Source: Natribaculum luteum (lineage in GTDB: Archaea; Halobacteriota; Halobacteria; Halobacteriales; Natrialbaceae). Taken from it: a stretch of 64,000 nt of DNA. Each line of letters opens with the position of its first letter. Position 1 is the stretch's first letter. Where the stretch lies: contig NZ_CP095397.1 of the NCBI RefSeq assembly GCF_023008545.1, positions 992,001 through 1,056,000 of the forward strand. The letters run 5' to 3'. Shown here in pieces: positions 54,334 to 63,735 of the stretch. The notes beneath the pieces were generated by a model. That model had not been told where the DNA came from, made no database searches, and saw nothing but the letters and a program-made list of their open reading frames with translations. The position numbers and the translations under genes are program-made.

Positions 54334-55353
54334 ATGGATCGGCCGATCGTCGCCTGCGTCCTCGCCGGCGGGACCGGAACGCGACTGTACCCCGCGAGTC
54401 GGAGCGACCGTCCGAAGCAGTTTCACGCTCTCGCGGGTGAGACATCCCTGCTCTCGCGGACGCTCGAGCGCGTCGGCTTCGCGGACGAGCGGTACGTGCT
54501 CACGCGTGAGGCGTTCGCCGACGACGTTCGCGAACTCGCGCCCGACGTGGGAGTGCTGGTCGAACCCGCACCGAGAGACACCGGCCCGGCGCTCGTCTAC
54601 GCGGCGTGGCGACTCCGCGAGCAGGTCGACGACGCGGTCCTCGTCTGTCTGCCGAGCGACCACCACGTCGGCGACGACCTGGCGTTCACACGAGCGCTCG
54701 AGCGGGCGGCCCGGATCGCCGCCAACACCGGAGATCTGGTCACGCTCGGCGTCGCGCCGACGCGACCGGCGACGGGCTACGGCTACGTCGTCCCCGAGGA
54801 CGACCCGACGGCAGACGGATACGCACCCGTCTCGCAATTTCGAGAGAAACCGGACCGCGAGACGGCCACGCGGTTGCTCGAGCGCGACGCCTACTGGAAC
54901 GCCGGCATCTTCGCGTGGACGCCAGAGGCGCTGTTGCGGGAGGCCCGGCGTTCGCCACTGGAGCCGATGCTGTCGGCGCTCGAGGACGGCGACCTCGAGG
55001 CCGCGTTCGCCGCCGTCGACCCGGAGAGCGTCGACTACGCGATCATGGAGCGAACCGATCGGGCCGCCGTCACGCCGCTTTCGGTCGAGTGGGACGACCT
55101 CGGGACGTGGGATTCGATCGGCACGATACTCGAGGGAGGGGACGACGAGAACGTCCGCCTCGACGACGACGCGGTGCTGTCGGTCGACGCCACGGGCAAC
55201 GTCGTCGCCGCTCCCGAGACGCACGTCTCGCTCGTCGGCGTCGAGGACCTGATCGTCGCCGCGTTCGACGACCGACTCCTCGTCGCGTCGCGGGACGACG
55301 CCGAGCGCGTCCGAGAGGTCGTCTCGCGCCTGCGCGAAGAAGGCGAGTTTTGA
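54334..55353 (+). CDS. mannose-1-phosphate guanylyltransferase
   Basis: The 339-aa nucleotidyltransferase starts MDRPIVACVLAGGTGTRLYP. The sugar-nucleotide loop is LAGGTGTRLYPASRSDRPKQF. Downstream motifs LVCLPSDHHV, FREKPD and YWNAGIFAWTPEALL are those of GMP enzymes. It makes GDP-mannose for glycosylation. It has no left-handed beta-helix domain. A TTTTCCC near 54305 is the only upstream TATA-like stretch. It stands alone, so it is not in an obvious glycan cluster. Confidence 0.9.
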   Translation: MDRPIVACVLAGGTGTRLYPASRSDRPKQFHALAGETSLLSRTLERVGFADERYVLTREAFADDVRELAPDVGVLVEPAPRDTGPALVYAAWRLREQVDDAVLVCLPSDHHVGDDLAFTRALERAARIAANTGDLVTLGVAPTRPATGYGYVVPEDDPTADGYAPVSQFREKPDRETATRLLERDAYWNAGIFAWTPEALLREARRSPLEPMLSALEDGDLEAAFAAVDPESVDYAIMERTDRAAVTPLSVEWDDLGTWDSIGTILEGGDDENVRLDDDAVLSVDATGNVVAAPETHVSLVGVEDLIVAAFDDRLLVASRDDAERVREVVSRLREEGEF

Positions 55354-55409
55354 CGCGGACGGAATCGGCGTGATTCCGATGGAGTCCGTCGACTGCAGTC
55401 GGAGCCGCG

Positions 55410-56000
55410 CTACCAGTCGTCCTCGTCGACGTACGGATAACTCCAGAGGGCCACCTGGAGCACGACCGACTTGAACCAGGCGTGGTACATCTTCTGGACG
55501 TCCTCGTCCGTGTGATCGCCGTTCTCGAGGAACTCGCGGATGGTCGCCGTGATCGGATAGATGAACCCGACGACGTACCGGAGGTGGATGTGAGAAACGG
55601 CGTCGGCGTCGTCGGCCTCGTTTTTCTTCGAGCGGTGGTGTCGCCGGCCGATCTCGAACTGGTAGGCGAGCCACTCGTCGTCGTAGGGCGTATCACACGT
55701 ATCGAGGATCCACTGCTCGAAGCGGGCGCGGACCCGGTCGAGGTACTCCTCGTCCGGATTCCCCTCGCCGTCCGTGAAGTAGTACAGCAGGAAGTCGTGG
55801 TCGCCGACGAAGCCGTACCACAGATCCAGGATCTCGTCGGTCTGGTCCTCGAGGACGTCGCCGGCCATCCGCAGGTACTCCTCGTCTTCCTCGGTGAACA
55901 TCACCGACTGCTTGAGTCGGTCGAACGCCTCCTCGTCGATCGGCGCCTCGGGGATCGATTCGTCGCCCAGCGCGTAGCCGGGTATCTCGTCGGTACTCAT
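55410..56000 (-). CDS. protoglobin domain protein
   Basis: The 196-aa single-domain protein starts MSTDEIPGYALGDESIPEAP. The globin core includes FTEEDEEYLRMAGDVLEDQTDEILDLWY, and the proximal heme His lies in QFEIGRRHHRSKKNEA (near residue 125). Aromatic residues typical of protoglobin pockets are present (WYGFVG, YYFTD). It probably binds O2, CO or NO as a sensor or scavenger. The minus-strand TTTATGG near 56040 gives a leader of about 13 nt. It is followed by an SDR gene on the same strand. Confidence 0.88.
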   Translation of the reverse strand: MSTDEIPGYALGDESIPEAPIDEEAFDRLKQSVMFTEEDEEYLRMAGDVLEDQTDEILDLWYGFVGDHDFLLYYFTDGEGNPDEEYLDRVRARFEQWILDTCDTPYDDEWLAYQFEIGRRHHRSKKNEADDADAVSHIHLRYVVGFIYPITATIREFLENGDHTDEDVQKMYHAWFKSVVLQVALWSYPYVDEDDW

Positions 56001-56073
56001 TGGATTTACCTCCGTCACTCGGACCACGCGTGATACCATAAACCACGGTGGCGGTCGCGTCTCGCGCCTCGAG

Positions 56074-56859
56074 TTAGCCGCGCATCAATCCACCGTCGAT
56101 CGGAAACTCGACGCCGTTGACGTAACTCGCCCGCTCGCTCGAGAGGTAGGCGACGGCCTCACCCAGTTCCCCGGGGTCGCCGATGCGGTCCATCGGAACG
56201 TCACTCGCCATCGCCGCGAGCCCATCCTCGTAGTCGTCGTAGACGCCACGGTCGACGCGGGCCTCGATCAGTTCTTCGATCCGGGGCGTCTCGATCGTCC
56301 CCGGCAGAACGGCGTTGGCCCGGATTTCGGGGGCGAACTCCCGCGAGATCGTCTGGACGAGCCCGGTCACGCCTCGGCGAACCGCGTTCGAGAGCACCAG
56401 GCCGTCGGCGGCCTCCCTGACGGTCCGCGAGGCGATACAGACGATCGTCCCCGCCTCGGACCCGAGTAAGTGCGGGTGGGCGTTCTCGATCGTCCAGACG
56501 ACACTCATCACCAGCAGATCGTAGGTCTCGTACCACTGGCGTTCCGTGGTCTCGAGGAACGTCGTACTCGGCGGGCCGCCGGCCGAGGTGACGAGGTGGT
56601 CCAGTCCGCCGAATTCCGCGACGGTCTCGTCGACGAGCGCCGCGACCTGGTCGGGGTCGGTGACGTCGGTCTGCCGGGCGACGACCCGACCCGACGCCAT
56701 CCCCTCGAGGCGTTCCCGGGCGTCCTCGAGGCGATCGACGTCCCGACTGCAGATCGCGACGTCCGCACCCTCGCGTGCGAGGGCGGTCGCACTCGCCAGC
56801 CCGAGGCCGCTAGAACTCGCCGTCACCAGCGCTGCGTTTCCGTCGAGTCCCAGATCCAT
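56074..56859 (-). CDS. SDR family oxidoreductase, atypical catalytic site
   Basis: The 261-aa Rossmann protein has VTASSSGLGLASATALAREG (cofactor loop) and CSRDVDR, consistent with NADP(H). The VTSAGG segment takes the place of NNAG. After the catalytic-serine strand (IVCIASRTV) the usual YxxxK is missing; the stretch there reads LSNAVRRGVTGL. Some SDR subgroups annotated as 3-oxoacyl-ACP reductases share this change, so activity is doubtful or different. IDGGLMRG is the normal end. It lies beside the protoglobin gene on the same strand. Confidence 0.85.
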   Translation of the reverse strand: MDLGLDGNAALVTASSSGLGLASATALAREGADVAICSRDVDRLEDARERLEGMASGRVVARQTDVTDPDQVAALVDETVAEFGGLDHLVTSAGGPPSTTFLETTERQWYETYDLLVMSVVWTIENAHPHLLGSEAGTIVCIASRTVREAADGLVLSNAVRRGVTGLVQTISREFAPEIRANAVLPGTIETPRIEELIEARVDRGVYDDYEDGLAAMASDVPMDRIGDPGELGEAVAYLSSERASYVNGVEFPIDGGLMRG

Positions 56860-56926
56860 AGGGAACGGACGCCGTCGCGGTACATATCTCTCGGGGGCAG
56901 AACGCGACCCGCGAAGCCCCGAATGG

Positions 56927-57385
56927 CTACTCGGGCCGGCGCACGCGAACGAGTCCGTCCGTCGTGACGCCGACGACGAGGTCCGTGGTGACCTGTCGGC
57001 CGCTGATCGCGTTCCCGGCGGCGTCGCTGATGATCTTCATCAGGTCGGGCGCGGAGTGGCCCACCTTCACGCCCGCCTCGTCGCAGGCGTCGTACACCTG
57101 CTGTGGGACGTCGTAGAGGTCCGTCCCCTCGGAAACGTGAACTCGAACCGGTGCGCGCAACGCCTCCGCGAACGCCACCGTCTCCCGTGCCTTCGCGAGG
57201 TTGTCTCGAGCGCTTCCCTCGATCGACGAGACGTTCGCTCGCGAGGTGCCGAGCTGGTCGGCAATCTCGGCCTGCGAGACGCCCTGTTCGCGAAGCGCGA
57301 GTACCTGTGCCTGCCGTCTGGTCAGAACGCTGGTCTCCGGATCGAAGCCGATCCCCTCGAGCATCTCGTCGACGTCGTCGATCAC
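56927..57385 (-). CDS. Tfx family DNA-binding protein
   Basis: From GTG 57385 (VIDDVDEMLEGIGFDPETSV) it is 152 aa. The HTH is LTRRQAQVLALREQGVSQAEIADQLGTSRANVSSIEGSARDNL, as in methanogen Tfx, an activator of a molybdenum formylmethanofuran dehydrogenase operon. The C-terminal domain (RVHVSEGTDLYDVPQQVYDACDEAGVKVGHSAPDLM) is family-specific. The target here is unknown, since haloarchaea lack that operon. The frame is open to 57508; the start is uncertain, with ATG 57364 as another option. Confidence 0.85.
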   Translation of the reverse strand: MIDDVDEMLEGIGFDPETSVLTRRQAQVLALREQGVSQAEIADQLGTSRANVSSIEGSARDNLAKARETVAFAEALRAPVRVHVSEGTDLYDVPQQVYDACDEAGVKVGHSAPDLMKIISDAAGNAISGRQVTTDLVVGVTTDGLVRVRRPE

Positions 57386-57604
57386 GGCGACCGCCTCCGG
57401 CGTTCCACGGGTCGCGAGTCCATACGTACTCGTACGTGACGGCGAACCCAAAGCTTCCACGGTCGTCGTCGTCTGAGAGACGACTCGCCGGTTGTCAGCC
57501 GTGAGCAAGAAGACGATAGAAACCGATGGCAGCAGACAGCAGTCGACCCGGCCGGCAGACGGTGAGCAAGCTACGGAAAAAACTACCCACTCGAGGGCAG
57601 GTGA

Positions 57605-58063
57605 TTACGAACCCCAGAAGTTCTCGCGGCTGCCGAGGCGTTCGCGGGGTGGTTTCTCGTCTTCGTCGGCGTCTCCGTCGGCGTTGGCGTCGGCGTCTGC
57701 GGGTTCGCCCTCCTCGGCGTCGTCAGGGTCCATGGGCAGGCGCTCGAGTTCCTCGGCGCGGGCGTGGTTGTTGTGGACCTGCGTGATCTCGACGCGGGCG
57801 CGGGCGTCGGGGAGAACGCCGTCGACCATCACGATGAATCCGTCTTCCGTCCGCCCGACGCCGGCGCCACTCTCGTGGATGTCTTCGACGTCGACGACGA
57901 CCTCCTCGCCGGCTTTGACCGGCTGGGTTTTGAGGTCCTCGATCGGCTGGTTGTAGTGGTTACACCATTCTTTCCCGCCGCGGTCGCCGTAGTGTTGACA
58001 CCCCATTCCGGAAATGCGTTCCGAGAAACTCGGACAGTCGTCCGCGAGTGGGCAGTCTGCCAT
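57605..58063 (-). CDS. TRAM domain RNA-binding protein
   Basis: The 152-aa protein starts MADCPLADDCPSFSERISGM. A cysteine-rich N-terminus (CPLADDC ... GCQHYG ... WCNHY) precedes a TRAM domain (VKAGEEVVVDVEDIHESGAGVGRTEDGFIVMVDGVLPDARARVEI, about residues 50-105), which binds RNA. An Asp/Glu-rich tail follows. Archaeal single-TRAM proteins act as RNA chaperones or translation modulators. The minus-strand GGTTTAACG near 58092 places transcription at this ATG; MSM at 58069 is an alternative start. Confidence 0.88.
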   Translation of the reverse strand: MADCPLADDCPSFSERISGMGCQHYGDRGGKEWCNHYNQPIEDLKTQPVKAGEEVVVDVEDIHESGAGVGRTEDGFIVMVDGVLPDARARVEITQVHNNHARAEELERLPMDPDDAEEGEPADADANADGDADEDEKPPRERLGSRENFWGS

Positions 58064-58215
58064 AGACATTACTACCCGCGGCGTCGTTAAACCGCTTGCG
58101 TCTTGGAGCCGGTCAGTGCCAGTATACGGAGCGTTACGGCCGTCGCGAAAACAAACCGGTAACTCGGGAATCGCCGTTTCGAAAACGTTTACGGGGGGTG
58201 GGACCGCATTCGAAA

Positions 58216-59010
58216 ATGATGAAGATTCTCGTTACGGTCAAGGAGGTCGCGACCGTCGAAGACGAGTTCGAGATCGACGGAACCGCGATCGACGAGCGGT
58301 TCCTCGGTGCCGACTTAAACGAGTGGGACGACTACGCCATCGAAGCCGCCGTCCGGCTCCAGGAAGACGGCATCGCCGACGAAGTCGTCACGGTCACGAT
58401 CGGTCCCGAAGACGCCGAACAGACCATCCGCCAGGCACTCGCCAAAGGTGCCGACCGCGCCATCCGCGTCTGGGACGACGCCCTCGCCGACGTCGACCTG
58501 CTCGACGTCGGTGCGAAGACGGAAATCCTCCAGGCCGTCGTCGAGGAGGAGGACCCCGACCTCGTGCTCACGGGCGTCCAGTCCGGCGACGACAGTTTCG
58601 GCGCCACCGGCGTCTCCCTGGCCGACGCGATCGACACCCAGTGGGCCGCCGTCGTCAACAACCTCGAGGTCGACCCCGACGCCGGAACGGCCAGCGTCCG
58701 CCGCGAACTCGAGGGCGGCGTCGAGGAACTCACCGACCTCGACCTGCCGGCCGTGCTCACGATCCAGACCGGGATCAACGAGCCTCGCTACGCCAGCCTC
58801 CGGGGCATCCGCCAGGCACAGCGCAAACCCCTCGACCACCAGTCGCTCGCCGACCTCGGCGTCGACGACGGTGCCGTCGACGGCGACCTCGAGTTGACCG
58901 AGATGTACGAACCCGAGACCGAGACCGACGTCACCGTCTTCGAAGGCAGCGCCGAGGAGACCGCCGGCGATCTCGCTGACCTGCTTCGCGAGAAGGGGGT
59001 GGAAGCATGA
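58216..59010 (+). CDS. etfB: electron transfer flavoprotein subunit beta
   Basis: The 264-aa EtfB starts MMKILVTVKEVATVEDEFEI. The AMP/NAD-binding core includes LGADLNEWDDYAIEAAVRLQE and LVLTGVQSGDDSFGATGVSLADAID. It forms a heterodimer with EtfA and carries electrons from acyl-CoA dehydrogenases. CGTTTACG near 58189 supports a leaderless start at 58216 or at the next ATG, 58219. It overlaps etfA by 4 bp (ATGA). Confidence 0.95.
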   Translation: MMKILVTVKEVATVEDEFEIDGTAIDERFLGADLNEWDDYAIEAAVRLQEDGIADEVVTVTIGPEDAEQTIRQALAKGADRAIRVWDDALADVDLLDVGAKTEILQAVVEEEDPDLVLTGVQSGDDSFGATGVSLADAIDTQWAAVVNNLEVDPDAGTASVRRELEGGVEELTDLDLPAVLTIQTGINEPRYASLRGIRQAQRKPLDHQSLADLGVDDGAVDGDLELTEMYEPETETDVTVFEGSAEETAGDLADLLREKGVEA

Positions 59011-59963
59011 GCGACGTCCTCGCGATCGCCGACCACCGCCGCGGCGAACTGCGCGACGTCAGCTACGAACTGCTCTCGGCCGGCCGCGACCTCGCCGACG
59101 AGACCGGCGGCGACCTCCACGTCGCCGTCATCAGCGGCCCCGTCGACGAGTACGCCCAGAAACTCGACCGCGAGGGCGTCGACGCCGTCCACACCGTCGA
59201 CTACGGCGAGGAGTTCAACCACGACGTCTACACCCAGACGATCTCCCAGCTGTACGACGCGCTCGCCCCGCAGTACGTGCTCGCACCGAACAGCGTCAAC
59301 GGTCTCGACTACGCCCCCGCCGTCGCCAACCGCCTCGACCTCCCGCTCGTCACCGACGTCGTCGACCTCGCGGTCGACAGCGACACCCTCGTCGCCACCC
59401 GCGAGATGTACGGCGGCAAAGTCGAGACGACGACCGAAGTCGCCGCCGACGCCGCCGTCGTCACGATCCGCAGCGGCGAGTGGCCCGCCGCCGAGGGAAC
59501 CGGCGACACCACCGTCGAGTCCTTCGACGTCGAAATCGACGAGGACGCAGTCGGCTCGACCGTCACCGGCTTCGAAGAAGTCGCCGGCGGCGACGTCGAC
59601 ATCACCGACGCCGACGTCCTCGTCAGCGTCGGCCGCGGCATCGACGAAGAGGAGAACCTCGAGTTGATCTTCGACCTCGCGGAGGCGATGGACGCGACGG
59701 TCTCCTCCTCGCGCCCGATCGTCGACAACGGCTGGCTCCCGCCGAACCGCCAGGTCGGCCAGTCCGGGAAAGTCGTCACGCCCGACGTCTACGTCGCGAT
59801 CGGCATCTCCGGGGCGGTCCAGCACGTCGCCGGGATGAAAGGCTCCGAGACGATCGTCGCGATCAACACCGACCCCAACGCGCCGATCATGGACATCGCC
59901 GACTACGCCATCCACGACGACCTCTTCGACGTCGTCCCCGCGCTCACCGAGGAGTTCCAGTAG
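59007..59963 (+). CDS. etfA: electron transfer flavoprotein subunit alpha
   Basis: The 318-aa EtfA starts [20 protein letters not shown]. The C-terminal FAD-binding domain is intact: [81 protein letters not shown]. It receives electrons through FAD for transfer to a membrane quinone oxidoreductase. It is translationally coupled to etfB. Confidence 0.96.
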   Translation: MSDVLAIADHRRGELRDVSYELLSAGRDLADETGGDLHVAVISGPVDEYAQKLDREGVDAVHTVDYGEEFNHDVYTQTISQLYDALAPQYVLAPNSVNGLDYAPAVANRLDLPLVTDVVDLAVDSDTLVATREMYGGKVETTTEVAADAAVVTIRSGEWPAAEGTGDTTVESFDVEIDEDAVGSTVTGFEEVAGGDVDITDADVLVSVGRGIDEEENLELIFDLAEAMDATVSSSRPIVDNGWLPPNRQVGQSGKVVTPDVYVAIGISGAVQHVAGMKGSETIVAINTDPNAPIMDIADYAIHDDLFDVVPALTEEFQ

Positions 59964-60036
59964 CCGACTGACGGTCAGCGCCGGGCGTCGCTGGCAACCG
60001 TCACCTACTTTTTCACCCCATCCTAAGCCGCCGGTA

Positions 60037-60879
60037 ATGGAACTTCTGGAGCGCCGTCAGGCGCTAATCGAGGAGCGTCTCGTCGACGTAATCGACGACG
60101 TCGAACCCGAGATGCTCAGGGAGGAAGTTCGCCACGTCGCCCTCTCGGGTGGGAAACGGGTGCGACCGACGATCACGGTGCTCGCCTGCGAAACTGTCGG
60201 TGGAGACGCCGAGGATGCAGTCGACTTCGGCGTCGGGATCGAACTCGTCCACAGTGCGTCGCTGGTCGTCGACGACATCATCGACCGATCGGAGCTCCGA
60301 CGGGGGACGACCAGCGCCTGGACCGAATACGGCCACGGTCCCGCGATCGTCACGAGCGACGGACTGCTCGGCGAAGCGTTCGCGCTCTTCTCGGCAGATC
60401 CGAGGGCCACGCAGGTCGTCGCCGAGGCGATGGTCGAACTCGGCATCGGCGAGGCTACCGAACTCACGGCCCAGCCGACCACCGAAGACGAGTACATGAC
60501 CCTCGCCCGACGGAAGACTGGTGCCCTGTTTCGTGCCGCGGCCGAACTGGGTGCCATCGCCGCCGACTCCGACGGGTTCACCGTCGAGGCGCTCGGCAAC
60601 TACGCCGAACGCGTCGGCGTCGCGTTCCAGATCCGCGACGACGTCCTCGACGCGGTCGCCGACCCCGAAGACCTCGGGAAGCCGACCGGCCACGACGCCG
60701 AGATGGACCGCCCCTCGCTCGTCCAGATCACCGACCTCTCACCGGAGGCGGCGAACGAACGCGCCAGAACCGAAGCCGACCGCGCGATCGACGCGCTCGA
60801 GACGGTCGACGCCGTGGACGCGGCGGCTCGAAACTATCTGCTCGAACTCGCCGAGTTCGTCGTCGAGCGAGAGCGTTAG
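60037..60879 (+). CDS. short polyprenyl diphosphate synthase (GGPP/FPP synthase family)
   Basis: The 280-aa all-helical protein carries the first aspartate-rich motif DDIID (near residue 79) with the chain-length positions before it occupied by small residues (SASLVV), and the second motif in QIRDDVLD. KTGALFRAAAELGAI and GGKRVRPTITVLAC are also conserved. Small residues there permit a chain of C20 or longer, so it may supply geranylgeranyl diphosphate for lipids. It is shorter than most haloarchaeal IdsA proteins. CTACTTTTTCACC near 60010 supports a leaderless start. Confidence 0.88.
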   Translation: MELLERRQALIEERLVDVIDDVEPEMLREEVRHVALSGGKRVRPTITVLACETVGGDAEDAVDFGVGIELVHSASLVVDDIIDRSELRRGTTSAWTEYGHGPAIVTSDGLLGEAFALFSADPRATQVVAEAMVELGIGEATELTAQPTTEDEYMTLARRKTGALFRAAAELGAIAADSDGFTVEALGNYAERVGVAFQIRDDVLDAVADPEDLGKPTGHDAEMDRPSLVQITDLSPEAANERARTEADRAIDALETVDAVDAAARNYLLELAEFVVERER

Positions 60880-61976
60880 GCCCCTTCCGCCTGGCGTGTG
60901 CCGTCCGACAGCCGCGATTCGGCGACGGCAAAAGCGAGCGTACTCGCGATTCCCAGCAGCGTCCCGCCCGTCAGTGCCGTCGCGAGGTAGGCGATCGAGA
61001 CCTCGTCGAGGAAGAACGCGCTCACCGCGTGGAGCACGATCGCCATCGCGACGACGTAGAAGGGAGCGTTGAGGTAGCGCCACTCGAGTGTGCCCGCGAT
61101 GTACTCGTCGGTGATCTGACCGAGACTCGTCGTGATGCCGGCAGCCGCGAACCACTGGATCGAGCCGTAGACGAGCGCCGCGAGGATCGTCGGCGCGCCG
61201 ACGGGGCCGTTCGCCGACGCCTCGAACTGCTCGAGTGCGTTCATCCCGCTTACGCCACCGAGTGCGAGCAACGCGGCGGCGACGACGTACGCGATGAGCG
61301 TCATTCGGCCGGCGTACAGCGACCGGCGGGCGCGTTCGACGGCCGCGTCGAGTCGCTCGCCGAGGCCCAGGCCTCTCGAGATGAGATAGAGACCGAGCAA
61401 CGCAGAGGTCGTCCCGAGGACCAGCCCCGGGAAGTCGACCAGCGTCCCGACCAGCGCGAGCGGATAGATGAGCAAGACGATGCCAAGCGGGATGAGGATC
61501 GTCCCTCGCGTCTCGGGGTCGTCGAGCACCTGTTTGATCGTGTAGTACATCGACTCCAAGTTCTGGGCCTGGCGAACGACGACGCGCCGGACGCCGTCGA
61601 TCGGGACGCGAGAGCGAATAACGGGAATGACGGACTCGTCCTGTGCGCCGTCGGTGACGACGAGGGCGGTGACGTCCTCGCTGGTCGAGATGTTCGCGAG
61701 GACGGTGTCGACCTCGTCGCCGACCTCGCGGTTCGCGCTGACGTCGCCTTCCTCGTTGCCGGTGACGACGGCGACCTCGACGCTCTCGTCTCTCGCCGCG
61801 AGGTCATCGTAGACGTGCAACCCCTGGAAGATGACGTTGACGTCGCTGTCTTCGGGGTCGGCAGTCGCCAGCGCGACGGCGGCTTCCTCGACGGGGTCGC
61901 GACCGATGACCGGCGTCGAAAATCCGGTCTTGCGCCCGAGGTCGTCGTCGAGGTCGACACACAGGACCAACAGCAT
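60876..61976 (-). CDS. DUF373 family membrane protein
   Basis: The 366-aa protein starts MLLVLCVDLDDDLGRKTGFS. The N-terminal half (about 1-150) is a soluble alpha-beta domain with DxDDDLG and TPVIGRDPV conserved. The C-terminal half has about six membrane segments. DUF373 is widespread in archaea and has no known function. The minus-strand GGAAATACCG near 62004 supports a leaderless ATG at 61976, and upstream open-frame codons show no homology. Its stop overlaps the convergent prenyl synthase stop by 4 bp. Confidence 0.88.
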   Translation of the reverse strand: MLLVLCVDLDDDLGRKTGFSTPVIGRDPVEEAAVALATADPEDSDVNVIFQGLHVYDDLAARDESVEVAVVTGNEEGDVSANREVGDEVDTVLANISTSEDVTALVVTDGAQDESVIPVIRSRVPIDGVRRVVVRQAQNLESMYYTIKQVLDDPETRGTILIPLGIVLLIYPLALVGTLVDFPGLVLGTTSALLGLYLISRGLGLGERLDAAVERARRSLYAGRMTLIAYVVAAALLALGGVSGMNALEQFEASANGPVGAPTILAALVYGSIQWFAAAGITTSLGQITDEYIAGTLEWRYLNAPFYVVAMAIVLHAVSAFFLDEVSIAYLATALTGGTLLGIASTLAFAVAESRLSDGTRQAEGA

Positions 61977-62132
61977 CGCCCGGAGTTTGTACGGCGCGGT
62001 ATTTCCATCTTCTGGGGACGACGAAATACTGTCACGATCGCCGTCGACGACGGCACGGCTGTGACGACGACTCGAGGAACGCGATCGGTTCCGTACGCCT
62101 TTTGAGCCTCGGCCGGATACTACGGGTACCGA

Positions 62133-63128
62133 ATGATCTCCAAGGGCTGCGAGCAGTGCGCGAAAGGTGGCAAGATGGTGCTGTTCGTCTACGGGTACTG
62201 CGACCAGCGCGACTGCTTTTACTGCCCGCTCGGCGAGAACCGCAAGAACGTCACCGACGTCTACGCGAACGAACGCCTCGTCGAAGACGACGAGGACGTT
62301 ATCGAGGAGGCCCACAGGATGGACGCACTCGGCACCTCGATCACGGGTGGCGAACCCCAGGAGGCCTTAGACCGGACCTGTCACTACCTCTCTCTGCTCA
62401 AAGACGAGTTCGGCGAGGATCACCACACCCACCTCTACACTGGCATCACCGGCGGTCGCGAGAACATGCGCCGCCTTTCTGAGGCCGGCCTCGACGAGAT
62501 CCGCTTTCACCCGCCACTCGAGCAGTGGGGTGACCTCCACGGCACCGAGTGGGAGGAGATTCTCTACGTCGCCCGCGAGGAGGGACTGACGCCGGCGTTC
62601 GAGATCCCGGGGATCCGTCCCGAACCGGAGTTCCTCGAGTTCTTAGACGAGGGTGCAGCCGAATTCTGTAACGTAAACGAGTTCGAGATGTCCCAGGGGA
62701 ACTACCGGCGGATGCAGGAAGCGGGATTCGAACTCAAGGAGGGCCACATGAGCGCCGTCGAGGGCTCCCGCGAGGAGATCCTCGAGGTGATGGGCGATCA
62801 TCCGAAGGTGTACTTCTGTACCTCCGTGTTCAAGGACGCCGCCCAGCACCGCCGTCGGCTCAAGCGCATGGCCCGGATCGTTCGCCGAGAGTTCGACGAC
62901 GTCACCGACGACGGGACCCTCGTCTACGGAAAGACCTACGCCAACCCTGCCCGCTTCGAGGAACTCGGCGTCCCCGAGGAGTTCTACACCGTGAAATCGA
63001 ACCACGTCGAGGTGGCGTGGTGGCTCCTGGAAGAGATGATCGAGGAGGGCGACCTCGAGGACGGCGAGATCGTCGAACAGTACCCGACGTACGACGGACA
63101 GGTCGTCGAACGAACGCCGCTGGCGTGA
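62133..63128 (+). CDS. radical SAM protein with CX4CX2C cluster motif
   Basis: The 331-aa protein starts MISKGCEQCAKGGKMVLFVY. The three cluster cysteines are Cys23, Cys28 and Cys31 in GYCDQRDCFYCPLGE. Their spacing CX4CX2C differs from the usual CX3CX2C; ITGGEPQE then gives the SAM-binding GGE motif. It resembles the uncharacterised archaeal group COG2108, loosely related to PFL-activating enzymes. Cys6 and Cys9 form an extra N-terminal CxxC. The reaction is unknown. It lies downstream of the divergent DUF373 promoter. Confidence 0.85.
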   Translation: MISKGCEQCAKGGKMVLFVYGYCDQRDCFYCPLGENRKNVTDVYANERLVEDDEDVIEEAHRMDALGTSITGGEPQEALDRTCHYLSLLKDEFGEDHHTHLYTGITGGRENMRRLSEAGLDEIRFHPPLEQWGDLHGTEWEEILYVAREEGLTPAFEIPGIRPEPEFLEFLDEGAAEFCNVNEFEMSQGNYRRMQEAGFELKEGHMSAVEGSREEILEVMGDHPKVYFCTSVFKDAAQHRRRLKRMARIVRREFDDVTDDGTLVYGKTYANPARFEELGVPEEFYTVKSNHVEVAWWLLEEMIEEGDLEDGEIVEQYPTYDGQVVERTPLA

Positions 63129-63653
63129 CTGCGAGCGAACCGGGTGCGTGAGTGGCTTTTTTCGTCGGACGTCCGCTCTCGTGACGATGACGACAGAGGA
63201 AGGGACACACGGCTACGGAATCTGTCGTGAGAAAAAATAGGACGGAGGCCACGATTTGGACCCGAACGGGAGCCGTGTTCCACAGCCCGTCGGTCCGGAA
63301 CATCCGCAGTTTCCGGATCTCGCTTCTACGAGATCCGTTACTGAGCCGTCTCCGACTCACCGTAGTGGGCTGTTTCGGTCTCCACTGAGGCGTTCACCTC
63401 GGTCCCCTTTTACGGGGAGTTCGGTTTGTACCTCGTCTTCGAGTCGACGTTCCGTGAAGGTGTTCGACTCGAAGCGTTCGGTCGATCCTCGTGGCTTCCG
63501 TCCTCTGTATCTATGTAGTATGGTACCATGCAGCATAAAATTTTCGTTCGAACGGCCCACCACCGAATGGCCGTCGTGGACAGTCCGGAGAAGTGAGACA
63601 CCCGACCGAAACGAGAGCGACTGGCGACTGCGAGTACGTTCTACCGCGGTGTC
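63129..63653. other. 525-bp spacer without a supportable gene
   Basis: Short frames occur on both strands but none has protein-like codon use or a known motif. An AT-rich pocket around ATGGTACCAT (about 63520-63530) with AAAATTTT at about 63537-63544 could be a promoter or a decayed mobile-element end. The right end is a palindromic repeat. Confidence 0.4.
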
Positions 63654-63735
63654 ATAACGATGGCTGTGAGTCGGTACCGTCGCAACCGCGAACCGCCTTG
63701 CGGTTGCGTCGGCAGCCAGTCACAGCCACCAGTAT
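63654..63735. repeat. 82-bp inverted-repeat element, copy 2 of the 40779 family
   Basis: It has the same length as the copy at 40779 and nearly the same ends: ATAACGATGGCTGTGAGTCG and CAGTCACAGCCACCAGTAT. The centre CGCAACCGCGAACC / CGGTTGCG forms the GC-rich arms. Its last base is the first base of the downstream regulator's stop codon. Confidence 0.65.

Noticed and set aside
63357-63601. Small minus-strand frames in the last spacer
   Set aside because: They overlap each other in different frames and have no motif or convincing start signal.
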